Shown: positions 34,678 through 44,100, counted from the stretch's first letter. The stretch: 64,000 nucleotides of DNA from DATMFV01 sp035555975 (GCA_035555975.1 DATMFV010000004.1:23961-87960), one strand, 5' to 3'. Notes: generated by a model not told the origin, from the letters alone. Made by a program: numbers and translations.

Positions 34678-34698
34678 AAGTGCAAGCTTATTGCATTT
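34678..34698. promoter_or_regulatory. Candidate Zur/Fur-family operator before znuA
   Basis: AAGTGCAA-GCTTA-TTGCATTT is a 21-bp inverted repeat with one mismatch in 8-bp arms (15-bp perfect core TGCAA-N5-TTGCA). It lies 32 bp upstream of the znuA start in the only gap before it. Size and symmetry match Fur-superfamily sites, and znuACB is the classic Zur target. No zur gene is in the window. Confidence 0.5.
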
Positions 34699-34704
34699 AC
34701 AAAA

Positions 34705-36150
34705 TTATTTCGCACCCTCTTCCCGTTCCACCGGATGGACGACGATCCGCGATCCCTCCACCGCGACGACCCGGATCGGCGTCCCCGCCTCGACAAAAGC
34801 GCCGGTCGAGATGACATCGCGCAACGTCCCTTCGATCTCCGCCCGCCCGCTCGGGCGCAGGATGGAGAGCGCCACCCCCTGCGCCCCGGGCTCCACGCCG
34901 GAAAACTCGCTGTGTTCGGGCACAAAGGAGGGCCCTTCCGGAGGCGCCCAGCCGAGGACAATGGAGCGGTAGATCCGCGTACGCGGCAGGTAACGGACGA
35001 GGAGCGCCCCGACCAGGAGCGTGATGACCAGCGCGATCGCGAGGTTCACCAGCGGCAGGACGAGCGCATCCGCCAGCGTCGGGAAGGTGGCGCCGGGGTA
35101 GTAGTCGACCATGGCCCAGATCAGCGAACCGATCATCAGCACCGCCCCCGCTGCCGCCAGCAGCAGGATGCCGGGGAAAAAGACCAGTTCCACGATGATC
35201 AGCAACACCCCGAGGAAGAAAAGCAACGGCGCTTCCAGCCCCGAGAGACCGGCAACATAGTGCCCGGTAAAGAAAATGGTAAAACAGATCGCCGACAAGA
35301 TCCCCGGTATCCCGAATCCGGGCGTCTTGATCTCGATCCAAAGCCCGAGCATCCCTCCCATCAGGAAAAGCGGGGCGAGCTTGGTGATCCAGAACGCCAG
35401 CCGGTCGAGCCGCGTCGGCTCCACCGAGTGGACCGGCCCCTGGAGGTTCGCCTGGCCGAGCAGATCGTCGAGCGACTTGACGATCCCGAGCGCCAGCACC
35501 GGTTTGCCGTTGATCCGGCGGGTCGCCTCCTGCGCGCTCAACGTCAGCGGGGCTCCCTTCGAGTGGATCTTCTCGCCGCCGATCTCCACCTCCACCTCCT
35601 TGTTGATGAACGCTTCGGCGATCACCGGGTTGTGCCCGTTCTCCTCCGCCGTACTCCGGAAATAACCGGAGTAAAAGGAGACGGTCTTTTCCATGATCGT
35701 CTGCGGGAGGTCGCCGCCCCCCTGCATCACCGGCGCGGCGGCCCCGATCGCGCTGATCGGAGCCATGTAAATTTCCTTGGTTGAAAGCGCGATCAACGCC
35801 CCGGCGGAACCGGAGTTGGGGTTGATGTAGGTGATCGTCCTCCTCCCGCTTTGCGAAAGCGCCTTTTGCATGGAGACCGCCGCGTCGAGGCTCCCGCCGT
35901 AGGTGTCCATGTCGAGGATGACCGCCCGGGCATCGCGCTCCTGCGCTTCCTTGAGCCCCCGGCGCAGGAAGAAAAACTGCGCCTCGGAGATCTCTCCCTT
36001 GACCGGGATCACCACCACTTCGCCCGCCGTTGCCAGACCTCCTCCCGCCGCCCATCCCAGCAGCAGGGCCAGCACGACGAAGCCGCGCCACCACCCCCGG
36101 AATGGAAACAACCCGCACCTGATCATACCCGTTGGAATCGGCGGTTTCAT
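34705..36150 (-). CDS. NfeD-family membrane serine protease (long form)
   Basis: Long NfeD protein with ClpP/SppA-like protease, membrane and OB-fold parts; 481 residues from the ATG at 36150 (ATG at 36126 also possible). The N-terminal hydrophobic segment is WWRGFVVLALLLGWAAGGGL. The protease domain has a probable Ser nucleophile in PNSGSAGALIALST and the SAIGAAAPV block. Several membrane spans lie at about residues 270-400, and the C-terminal OB domain is near residues 415-478 (RAEIEGTLRDVISTGAFVEA). Usually stomatin-associated; no stomatin gene is adjacent here. Confidence 0.9.
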   Translation of the reverse strand: MKPPIPTGMIRCGLFPFRGWWRGFVVLALLLGWAAGGGLATAGEVVVIPVKGEISEAQFFFLRRGLKEAQERDARAVILDMDTYGGSLDAAVSMQKALSQSGRRTITYINPNSGSAGALIALSTKEIYMAPISAIGAAAPVMQGGGDLPQTIMEKTVSFYSGYFRSTAEENGHNPVIAEAFINKEVEVEIGGEKIHSKGAPLTLSAQEATRRINGKPVLALGIVKSLDDLLGQANLQGPVHSVEPTRLDRLAFWITKLAPLFLMGGMLGLWIEIKTPGFGIPGILSAICFTIFFTGHYVAGLSGLEAPLLFFLGVLLIIVELVFFPGILLLAAAGAVLMIGSLIWAMVDYYPGATFPTLADALVLPLVNLAIALVITLLVGALLVRYLPRTRIYRSIVLGWAPPEGPSFVPEHSEFSGVEPGAQGVALSILRPSGRAEIEGTLRDVISTGAFVEAGTPIRVVAVEGSRIVVHPVEREEGAK

Positions 36151-36281
36151 AAGCGATGCCAATGTCGCCAGCGACGGCCCGGAACTCAAGCGCAAACCAC
36201 GCCCCCGCGCCCCGCCCGGCAAGGGGGGTTGCGGTCTTTCGGCATTTTTGCCATCTTGGACGGACTCCCCCCCTTCTTCCC

Positions 36282-36953
36282 ATGACTGCCCCCCCGGTAA
36301 ACCGTTTGAAACGCCCCTGGCTCCTCCGGCTGGCGGCGCTGGTCGTGCTCGTCGCCATCGGCTACGCCTTTTACCCGCGCCGGGGGAATTTCCACTCCTT
36401 TGACCCTGCGGAAATGGCGGCGCTGGAGACGATCATGTGGCGGCGTTACTACGAAGGGCGCTACCTTTCACTCGCCTGGAACCTTTATACCATCACGCGC
36501 CACCAGTACGGCCTGCGCCCGGCGTCGTCGCTTAAAACCGCCTACCACGCCGCCATGGCCGCGCGGATGTTCCGCAAATCACGCGGCCGCGCCGAAGCCG
36601 AACGCGCCATTCCCCACCTCGAAAAGGCGTACCGCTGCATCAGCGACAACACCGGCTCCCCCTTCGACACGCAGAAAGCCGCCGAGATGGAGCTTCACTG
36701 GTGGCAACAGCGGCGCGAACATGTCCCCACCGAAGGGTACGCCAGAACGATCGGCGACCTGATGACCCTCGTCCACAAGGTCGACGACCCCCGGATGCGG
36801 CATTCCGCCTTGCTGCGCGCCAGGATGATGGCCTACCGTGATGCCCGGCGCAACGGCCAGATGAAGGAGGAGGACTGGGAGGTGATCCGCAAAAACCTGA
36901 CGGAAGCGTACCAGCTTTATCATGATGCCGTGACTTCCGTGACCACCTTGTGA
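36282..36953 (+). CDS. Membrane-anchored hypothetical protein
   Basis: Not recognised. It has 223 residues from the ATG at 36282. One N-terminal membrane segment (WLLRLAALVVLVAIGYAFYP, about residues 13-32) is followed by a helical, basic/aromatic-rich domain: SLAWNLYTITRHQYGLRPAS, ALLRARMMAYRDARRNG. The pattern of paired helices resembles TPR-like solenoids, but no canonical repeat is clear. Its stop overlaps the GTG start of the DUF2236 gene (GTGA), so the two are translationally coupled and likely work together. It is divergent from nfeD with a 131-bp gap. Confidence 0.75.
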   Translation: MTAPPVNRLKRPWLLRLAALVVLVAIGYAFYPRRGNFHSFDPAEMAALETIMWRRYYEGRYLSLAWNLYTITRHQYGLRPASSLKTAYHAAMAARMFRKSRGRAEAERAIPHLEKAYRCISDNTGSPFDTQKAAEMELHWWQQRREHVPTEGYARTIGDLMTLVHKVDDPRMRHSALLRARMMAYRDARRNGQMKEEDWEVIRKNLTEAYQLYHDAVTSVTTL

Positions 36954-37771
36954 AAAACAACGTTGATATTCCCGAAGAGGGGCTTTTCGGACCCGGGTCG
37001 ATGATGTGGCGGATCAACCGCGAACGGGTCGTCCTGCTCGGCGGCGGGGCGGCGACCGTCCTCCAGGTGGCGCACCCGGCGATCGCGCTCGGCGTCGCGC
37101 AACACAGCGATTTCCGGCGCGACATGATGGGGCGGCTCTCGCGGACGCTGGCAGGGGTCTACGACATCGGCTTTGGCCGTCGCCCGCAGGTGGAAGCCGC
37201 CGCCGAGAGGATCGCGCAGGCGCACCGCAGGGTGCGGGGAAGCATGACCGAACTCGGCATCAAAGGGATGCGGACGCGCTATCATGCCCTTGATCCCGAT
37301 CTTCAGCTTTGGGTCCTCGCGACCCTTGTCATGACCGCCATTGATTCCCATGAAGCCTACCTTGAACCGCTCGAAATGGAGCAGAAGGAAACCTACCTGG
37401 CCGACATGCGCCTCTGGTGTACCTTTTTCGGCCTTCCGCTCGACTACGGCCCGCAAAACTGGTGCGACTTCCAGGCTTACTACGCCGAAATGATGCAGGG
37501 CGACCTGCTCGGGAGTCACCCGGTCTGCGCGCAGATGGCACGCGCCGTCGTCTACCCGGAATACCCGTTCTGGCTGCGACAGGCGGCGTGGCCGTTCCAA
37601 TACCTCGTCACCGAAGCGATCCCCTCCCCTTTACGGGAGCGCCTCGGCCTCGCTTCCGCGCCGTGGAAACAGAAGGCATGGCATTTTTCCCGCCGCTGGC
37701 TGCCGAAAATCGTCGGGCTGACCCCCGACCTCGCCCGCTTCTGCGGTCCCTACCGGGCGCGCGTCGCCTGA
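36950..37771 (+). CDS. DUF2236 (MpaB/latex-clearing-protein-like) oxygenase family protein
   Basis: A 273-residue protein starting at a GTG within the preceding stop. The DUF2236 hallmark is FGPGSMMWRINRERVVLLGG near the N-terminus, followed by QVAHPAIALGVAQHSDFRRD and the HALDPDLQLWVLATLVMTAI segment. Characterised relatives include the heme-dependent rubber oxygenase Lcp and fungal MpaB; conserved His residues here could bind heme, but activity is unproven. Linked by a 4-bp overlap to the membrane-anchored unknown protein. Confidence 0.82.
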   Translation: MKNNVDIPEEGLFGPGSMMWRINRERVVLLGGGAATVLQVAHPAIALGVAQHSDFRRDMMGRLSRTLAGVYDIGFGRRPQVEAAAERIAQAHRRVRGSMTELGIKGMRTRYHALDPDLQLWVLATLVMTAIDSHEAYLEPLEMEQKETYLADMRLWCTFFGLPLDYGPQNWCDFQAYYAEMMQGDLLGSHPVCAQMARAVVYPEYPFWLRQAAWPFQYLVTEAIPSPLRERLGLASAPWKQKAWHFSRRWLPKIVGLTPDLARFCGPYRARVA

Positions 37772-37845
37772 AAACACCCAAAAACCGCTCACCCCCACCC
37801 TTAAAAGATTGCCGCCGCACGCCGGTTCGGCATAGTTGAAAGAAG

Positions 37846-38925
37846 ATGAAATTCATCGAAACGGTCTACGAGAAGCTTCGCCGTCATCCCAAACGCATTG
37901 TGTTTCCGGAAGGGACCGAGCCGCGCGTGCTTCATGCCGCCGAACAGTTTGTGAAGCTCAAACTCGGTGCCCCGATCCTGCTGGGCAACCGCGACGAAAT
38001 CAAAACGCTCGCCGAGCGTGAAAAGGTCAACCTGCACCGCATCGGGATCATCGATCCGGCGCAATCCAACGAACTGCCGCTTTTTTCACGGTGGCTGCGC
38101 AAACTGCAACGCTACCGCAACCTCGGCGAAGGCGAGGCCGAAGGGTTCCTCCTCAACCCGAACTACTTCGGGGCGATGATGATCCAGCACGGCCAGGCGG
38201 ATGCCATGGTCGGCGGGGTAAGCGGCTATGCCGGGTCGCTGCTGCGGCCGCTTTTCCAGCTCGTCAAGCCGCTGCCGGAGGTTGCCTTCATTTCCAGTTG
38301 CATGCTGATGGCGCTCAAGGACGAACGCTTCGGCGAAAAAGGGGTCCTCTTCTTCGCGGACTGCGCCGTCATCCCGGAGCCTGATGTCCAGCAACTGGCC
38401 CAGATCGGCGTCCAGGCCGGGCGGCTCTGCGCCCAACTCACCGGGGAACGGCCGCGCGTCGCTTTCCTGAGCTACTCCTCCAAGGGAAGTGCCCGCAGCG
38501 CGTCGACCGAAAAAGTCGCCGCCGCCGTCGGTCAGGCGAAGAAGGAGGCCGAAAAACAGGAGATGGAGATCGAGGTCGATGGCGAACTCCAGGCCGACAC
38601 CGCGCTCCTGCCCGATCTCGCCACCCTCAAGGCTCCGGGGAGCCTCGTCGCCGGGCGCGCCAACGTCCTGATCTTTCCCGACCTCAACGCGGGCAACATC
38701 GCCGTCAAGCTGGTTGAACACCTCGCCGGTGCGGAAACCTACGGGCAGATCCTGCTCGGCCTTTCCAAGCCGTGCGCCGACCTTTCACGCGGCGCGAGTG
38801 TGGAGACCATCGTCGGGGCGGCGGCCATCGTCGGCCTCCAGGCGATCGAATACCGCAAGCTCTACCCGCTCGACCCGAGGGAGGAAGACGAAGAACTCGC
38901 GCTCTTCGAAAACCGGCGGGGTTAA
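37846..38925 (+). CDS. pta: Phosphate acetyltransferase (short, catalytic domain only)
   Basis: Interconverts acetyl-CoA and acetyl-phosphate. The 359 residues comprise only the PTA_PTB catalytic domain: RIVFPEGTEPRVLHAAEQF, ADAMVGGVSGYAGSLLRPLF, VAFLSYSSKGSARS and NVLIFPDLNAGNIAVKLVEH. A phosphate butyryltransferase activity cannot be excluded. The N-terminal regulatory parts of long-form Pta are absent but a separate gene with those domains follows 156 bp downstream. No acetate kinase gene is seen in the window. Confidence 0.9.
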   Translation: MKFIETVYEKLRRHPKRIVFPEGTEPRVLHAAEQFVKLKLGAPILLGNRDEIKTLAEREKVNLHRIGIIDPAQSNELPLFSRWLRKLQRYRNLGEGEAEGFLLNPNYFGAMMIQHGQADAMVGGVSGYAGSLLRPLFQLVKPLPEVAFISSCMLMALKDERFGEKGVLFFADCAVIPEPDVQQLAQIGVQAGRLCAQLTGERPRVAFLSYSSKGSARSASTEKVAAAVGQAKKEAEKQEMEIEVDGELQADTALLPDLATLKAPGSLVAGRANVLIFPDLNAGNIAVKLVEHLAGAETYGQILLGLSKPCADLSRGASVETIVGAAAIVGLQAIEYRKLYPLDPREEDEELALFENRRG

Positions 38926-38969
38926 GGTGTGTCAACGAAGGCAAAAAGAGGATGCGCCAAAGGCGCAAT

Positions 38970-39040
38970 ATTCCTCAGCCCGGGGCAACGCCCCGGGTCT
39001 CCGTCACGCCTCACCCTGCGGCCTGAAGGGTCGCGATCCC
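38970..39040 (+). repeat. Dispersed 71-bp repeat, copy B
   Basis: Same two-module structure as copy A at 11260-11330, in opposite orientation. ATTCCTCAG plus hairpin CCCGGGGC-AAC-GCCCCGGG plus T (38970-38998), a 17-bp linker, then CTGCGGCCTGAAGGGTCGCG followed by ATCCC (39016-39040). A further perfect small hairpin TGCGCC-AAA-GGCGCA lies at 38953-38967. It sits between pta and the DRTGG gene. Confidence 0.8.
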
Positions 39041-39081
39041 CTCATCTTACTTTGAGCCGCTCTTTTTAACGCCCACACACC

Positions 39082-40200
39082 GTGAACACCGTAACACCCC
39101 GCATTTTCATCGCCGCCACCCGGCAGAACGACGGCAAGACCACGACCGCGCTCGGCCTCTTTTCAGCCCTCAAACGGCGCTTTGGCCGGATCGGCTTCAT
39201 CAAACCGGTCGGCCAGCGGTTTGAGGAGGTCGACGGCAAGCAGATCGACGAAGACTCGCTCCTGATGGACCAGACCTTCCGGGTCGAAACGCCGATCGAG
39301 GATATGAGCCCGATCGCCGTCAAACCCGACTTCACGCGCCGTTATATCGACAATGCGAACAACGAGTTCCTCGTCAAACGGCTGCGCCGCTCCTTTGACC
39401 GCACCTGCTGGGAAAAGGAGTTTTGCCTCATCGAAGGAACCGGCCACGCGGGCGTCGGCGCGGTGTTCGATCTCTCCAACGCCCGGGTCGCCCGCCTGCT
39501 CCAGAGCAAGGCGATCATCATCACCCGCGGCGGCATCGGCAAGCCGATCGACGAGATCGCCCTCAACCTCGCGCTCTTTGAAAAAGAGGGGGTCGAGGTC
39601 GTCGGCGTGATCCTCAACAAGATCATCCCCGCCAAGTACGACCAGGTGCGCGACTTCGCCGAACGGGGGATGGCGCGCCTCGGCATCGAAGTGCTCGGGG
39701 CGATCCCCGCCGAGCCGATCCTCGCCAACCCGACGCTTTACCAGATCTGCCGACAGGTCAAGGGAACCCTCCTCAATGCCCATGCCGACAAGTGGCAGCG
39801 GATCGAAAAAGTCATCATCGGCGCCATGAGCGCACACAACGTCATTTCCCACTTCGAACGGGGCACCCTGGTCATCACCCCGGGCGACCGCGAGGACATC
39901 ATTTTAAGCGCCCTCTCCACCGCGACCGACCAGCACCTCCACGCCCGGGCGATCACCGGCCTGCTCCTGACCGGCGACCTGCGCCCCAATGAAAAGGTGA
40001 TGCAGATGATCGCGCAATCGCCGCTGCCGGTCATGACCACCCCGCTCGACAGCTACTCCTCCGCCAGCTCCATCCACTCAATGACCGTCAAGACCATGCC
40101 GGGCGACAACGAAAAGATCGCCTGCATCCAGAGCCTCTACGAGCAATACGTCAATATCGACCGGCTGCTGGAGAAGGTCGGTGTGGGCGGGAAGAGCTAG
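39082..40200 (+). CDS. P-loop/DRTGG-domain protein (Pta N-terminal-like)
   Basis: A 372-residue protein with an N-terminal BioD-like P-loop domain (IFIAATRQNDGKTTTALGLF at residue 8 on; FCLIEGTGHAGVG later). A central-to-C-terminal DRTGG domain follows (KVIIGAMSAHNVISHFERGT, LVITPGDREDIILSAL). These are the two regulatory domains that precede the catalytic domain in long-form Pta of E. coli type. Here they are encoded separately and after the catalytic gene. Regulation of Pta or of acetyl-phosphate level is an inference. The TAG stop is formed by the left boundary of a MITE-like element. Confidence 0.85.
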   Translation: MNTVTPRIFIAATRQNDGKTTTALGLFSALKRRFGRIGFIKPVGQRFEEVDGKQIDEDSLLMDQTFRVETPIEDMSPIAVKPDFTRRYIDNANNEFLVKRLRRSFDRTCWEKEFCLIEGTGHAGVGAVFDLSNARVARLLQSKAIIITRGGIGKPIDEIALNLALFEKEGVEVVGVILNKIIPAKYDQVRDFAERGMARLGIEVLGAIPAEPILANPTLYQICRQVKGTLLNAHADKWQRIEKVIIGAMSAHNVISHFERGTLVITPGDREDIILSALSTATDQHLHARAITGLLLTGDLRPNEKVMQMIAQSPLPVMTTPLDSYSSASSIHSMTVKTMPGDNEKIACIQSLYEQYVNIDRLLEKVGVGGKS

Positions 40201-40362
40201 TGTCGTGTTAGGTTAGTTCCTTGAAAAAGTTCGAGGTGATTTTTCGTATTCTCCAAGGCGCGAGTAAGGGCGGTATCCTAAGATACCGACCGCAGCGAGC
40301 AACGCCGGAGAATCGGAAAAACGCCCGAAATTTGAAAAGGAAATAAGCTAACATGACACTAG
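40197..40362 (+). mobile_element. CTAG-bounded MITE-like element, full copy
   Basis: A 158-bp core (40201-40358) is flanked on both sides by CTAG (40197-40200 and 40359-40362). Terminal inverted repeats are TGTCGTGTTAGGTTA and TGTCATGTTAGCTTA (reverse of the right end), with 2 mismatches in 15. The centre is itself palindromic: GGTATC-CTAA-GATACC at 40272-40287, with TTTTTCG(T)ATTCTCC answered by GGAGAATCGGAAAAA. There is no open reading frame of a transposase. A truncated relative lies at 30071-30143. Confidence 0.75.
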
Positions 40363-40400
40363 CGGCGAGTCCGCAAAGAGGGGGAAGATCACCAGACACC

Positions 40401-41120
40401 CTACTCCACCGGCCATGTATGCAGCCGCCACGTGCCCGCGAGGTCTTCAAAGGTCAGCGGCCGCACGCTTCCATCGACAAAAAGGGCATTGGCCCCCGGT
40501 GGATGGCGCTCAAAGTCGATCCGCCTCGGAGGCGGCGGCTCCTCGCGCCGTGAACCCTTGGCCAGCGGCCAGGCGCTGGCACTCACCGAACTGCTCCACT
40601 TCCCGGCATCGCCCAGGTCGACATAGTCAATCAGATAGATCAAACGGGAGATCGGCACCTCCCTGATGTTTCGGCGGGCGGCGAAGACGGGATCGTATTC
40701 CGGATTGGGTTCATGGTTCCAGAGTGTCCGGGGGGCATATTGCCCGCCGAGGTACTGGTTGTGGCCGTAGGAATGTCTCCGCTTACTCTCGGGCCGCTTC
40801 GTATCGCCGGGGCACCACCAGATGGTGGTGACATCCTCAAGCCGCAGGTAGCTATTGAGCAGGTCCGGGAGAAAGGGCATCGTGGTTTTGACCCCTCTGA
40901 CATTCCGGTACTGCGTACGGCTCGGCGGGAAAAACCCGTCGTGGTCGGCTTCATAAGCGGCAACCGCGCTCCCGATCGTCCGCAGGTTGGAGGCGCACCG
41001 CGCGGCGTTGGAGGCGTTGCGAAGATGTCCGGCCACCGAAAATGCCAGCACCGCTAGGGTCGCCACGATCGCAACGCAGAGGACCAGCTCCATCAGCGAA
41101 TAGCCGTGTCTTCCTTTCAT
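40401..41120 (-). CDS. Prepilin-like protein with type IV pilin N-terminus (H-X9-DG type)
   Basis: A 239-residue pseudopilin-like protein. The N-terminus RHGYSLMELVLCVAIVATLA has a prepilin peptidase site (G before YSLME, with Glu at +5) and the hydrophobic helix. A globular domain follows, ending in the H-x9-DG style motif HPPGANALFVDGSVRPLT typical of DUF1559-type proteins abundant in Verrucomicrobiota and Planctomycetes. Its start overlaps the stop of the 1247-residue LamG protein by ATGA, so both are made from one transcript. Probably secreted or surface-displayed. Confidence 0.85.
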   Translation of the reverse strand: MKGRHGYSLMELVLCVAIVATLAVLAFSVAGHLRNASNAARCASNLRTIGSAVAAYEADHDGFFPPSRTQYRNVRGVKTTMPFLPDLLNSYLRLEDVTTIWWCPGDTKRPESKRRHSYGHNQYLGGQYAPRTLWNHEPNPEYDPVFAARRNIREVPISRLIYLIDYVDLGDAGKWSSSVSASAWPLAKGSRREEPPPPRRIDFERHPPGANALFVDGSVRPLTFEDLAGTWRLHTWPVE

Positions 41121-44100
41121 GGCGCGGCAGCGAGGTTGGCGGGTATGAGTTCCACCCGGTTGTTAAATGGCGTGATCTCCCGTCCTCCCTTCTCCTGCCG
41201 GACCGTGAAGGCCACCGGCAGGTCGGCGTTTTCAATAGCGACGCTCCATTGAACCTTCCCGGTGCGGAAGTTTTGCGGCGGCGACAACGGTTCAAAGCCG
41301 TGCACCGCCAGTTCGCGCCCCTGCTGGGTAGCCCGAACGTGGAAAGCGCTGCTCGCCCGCGCTCCGATATTGTGTACCCGGACCGCCAGTTGCCCGGTCT
41401 CCGGGTCGTAGCGTGCATCCAGCGGGCTGATGGCGAGATCCGGGCGTTCCGCAAGAGGCGGCAGCTTTTTCTTTTGCCGAAAGGTCACCGTCGCCGTGGC
41501 TCCCGCAGGCACCTTCACCGGCAGAAGGGTGTATCTCTCCACTTCCCGCTCCACCCGGCGCTCCACCGCTTCCGCATCGGGATGGGGCCGGGAACGGGTG
41601 ATCACGTCATAGATTCCCGGCTCCAGCCCCCACGCCCGCAGGCCGACCGAAAGCGCCGCCCCGGCCTCAAGGTTATGAATTTCCACCTCCATCGCGTCAT
41701 CCGCCTGCCGGCGCACCAGCGGCGCAAAACGCCCCGAGGCTCCTTCCCAACTGACCGCGTGCTTGGGGAAAATCTGATTACGCAGAAGGGAAAACCCACC
41801 GAGCGTCATCTGGTTGGCCAGCCGCTGGGGCAGCCAGACGCGATCGGTCGTCGCACCGGCTTCCGTCAGCATCGGCATCGCCCAGGTGAGGTGATAAAGC
41901 GCCAGCCGGGAGCCTTCATCCAGCCACCGCTCTTCGCCCGTCCGCAGCCACGCAGCGTAAAAGGCGTCGAGATCCCTGTAGTTATTGTTATGAAGCGAAC
42001 GCTTCCAAAGCCCGGGATCGGCCGCCGCCGTGCGCCACCGCCCATCCCAGCGGGGGTCGCCCGTCTCGCGGAGGTACGCCCCGAGGATGGAGGTGGTCGT
42101 GTGGACATTTTTAAGCGGTTTGCGCGTCATTTCCCAATCGATCATCTGCCCGGCGAAATCGCGGAAGGAACGATCGCCCGTCAAACGGTAGCTGGCCCAG
42201 ATCGCATCCGAAAAGGCGAGCCGGAAAAACGGCTCATCCATCACCTTCCCCGAAGGAATTTCAATGGTGACTCCCGGCACACCAGTGGTTTTGGAGGCTT
42301 GCGCGTTGATATGATCCCGCATGGAGGCGCTCCAATGCGAAACGATCTCCATGCAGGCCGGATCGCCATTATACCACGCCAGCAACATGGCCGGCTGGAG
42401 CATCAGGGCGTTGATCATCGAATCCCGCCCGTAGACGCCCTCGGTGCGAATTCTTCCCGCGCCAAAGTACCACGACCTGAAATGGAGATGCCTCCCCTCA
42501 CACGCCTGCGCCATCCATTGCCGGTAATGGCTGGCAAACCGAAGCAGCCGTTCGAAGTAGACCGGATCGCCATACTCCAGCACGAAGGCAAGCGTCTGGG
42601 CATTGATCCCCCACTCATAGCTATGCAGGGTATCGGTCACTTTGTTGGAGACGCCGTCGGTCGTCGTCAGCCGCCACGAGAGATCGGCCACCTTGCGCAC
42701 CGCACCGCGGATTTTCGGGTCCGGCCCGTTCATCAGGTCGACGGCAAGCCAGTCCTGAATCAGATCCGTATCGTCATTGATGCCGTCGGGAGCACCAAAT
42801 TCACCCTCCGGCGTCTGTCGATGGTCGATCCACCAATACGCAGCCTGCCGGAAACGGTCGACCGCCTCGGAGGTAGCTACCACCCAGGGCGGCACCCCTT
42901 CGGGCGAAGGCGGTAAAGCGAGGCCCGGCGTCTCCTCGCGCGGGTGGGTCCAATGCCAGTAACCGCGCACCAGCGGATCGTCCGGCGCGATCTGCCGCAA
43001 CCGGTCGATCCGGCCCAGCAGGGAACCGAGCCATTTGATCTTCTTCGGGTCATGCGTCCACGGGCGCGGTTCGCTCATTTCCTGAAAGGCGTCTTCGACC
43101 AGTAGAAGCTGGTCTTGAAAAAATTCCTTTTCCGCCTCTTTGACCGGAAGGGTGTGAAGACCGAGCCGGGAATGCACCGGGTCAATGTTCAACGGAACGC
43201 CGGAGTAAAGGACCAGCCATGGCCGCTCCCCTTCCGCGTAGAGGAGATCGCGCAGATCGAGCACCAGGCGCAGCGCAGTAGCGCCGGGAGCGATCCGGAA
43301 GGCGGCCAGCGCCGTCCGCCGCTCGTAGCTGACCGGGTCCACCACGGCCACGGCCACGTCTGCCGCGCCGGGTAACGGCTCTTCCAGCGCGAGGTCGAAC
43401 GCGATCGCGCCCACGCCTTGTTTTTCGCCCATCGTCGGCCCGAGGAGGTGCAGCGCGGCTCCCTCCGGAACTTTCAGGGCATGCCGCGCGTCCCCTTCCG
43501 CGACCAGCGTACGGCGATCCTCCGGTGCGAACTCCTGCTCCACCAATGGCTCCGCGCCCTCCCGGCGGCTCCCGAGCGGATGAAACCGCCACCCGCCTTC
43601 ACCGGCTTGCGGAAACGGGCGCGTCTCCGTCTGATAGAAGGAAAGGCTCCACAGAAAGCCGTCTTCGCGAAGTACATCGACTTCCTGCGCTTCCACAGCC
43701 GCTGGCAGAAACGCGCTCTGGAGGCTGGCCTCGGGCAAAGAAGCGGCAAGGAGCGCCTGACTCCCGGCCTTCACCTCCATCGGCCCCGAGCCGAAAAACT
43801 GGATCGTGTTGAACCGGCTTCCGGCGGGAAGCCGGATCGCCAGCTTTCGGCCCGACCCGGAATACCCCTGATACCTCGGCCACGCGCGGCCAAGATCGCC
43901 ATCGAGCCCGGTAAAAGAACGCCGGAGCACATCGACAGCCCCTTCCGGACCGACCTGCCGCATCCAAAGCGCCTGCCCCGCTTCCACAGGGGCGACCGGC
44001 AGCGATTCGCCCCGCCCCAGTCCGTATCGCCGGGCCCGCTCCCTGAACATGGGGCCAAAGTCGGCTTTCGGCTGCGGATTTTCTCCCCTGGCCAGAGCCG

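Noticed and set aside
37846..40200. Frameshifted long-form Pta
   Set aside because: The domains are in the opposite order to long-form Pta and each gene has its own start, so a single broken gene does not explain them.
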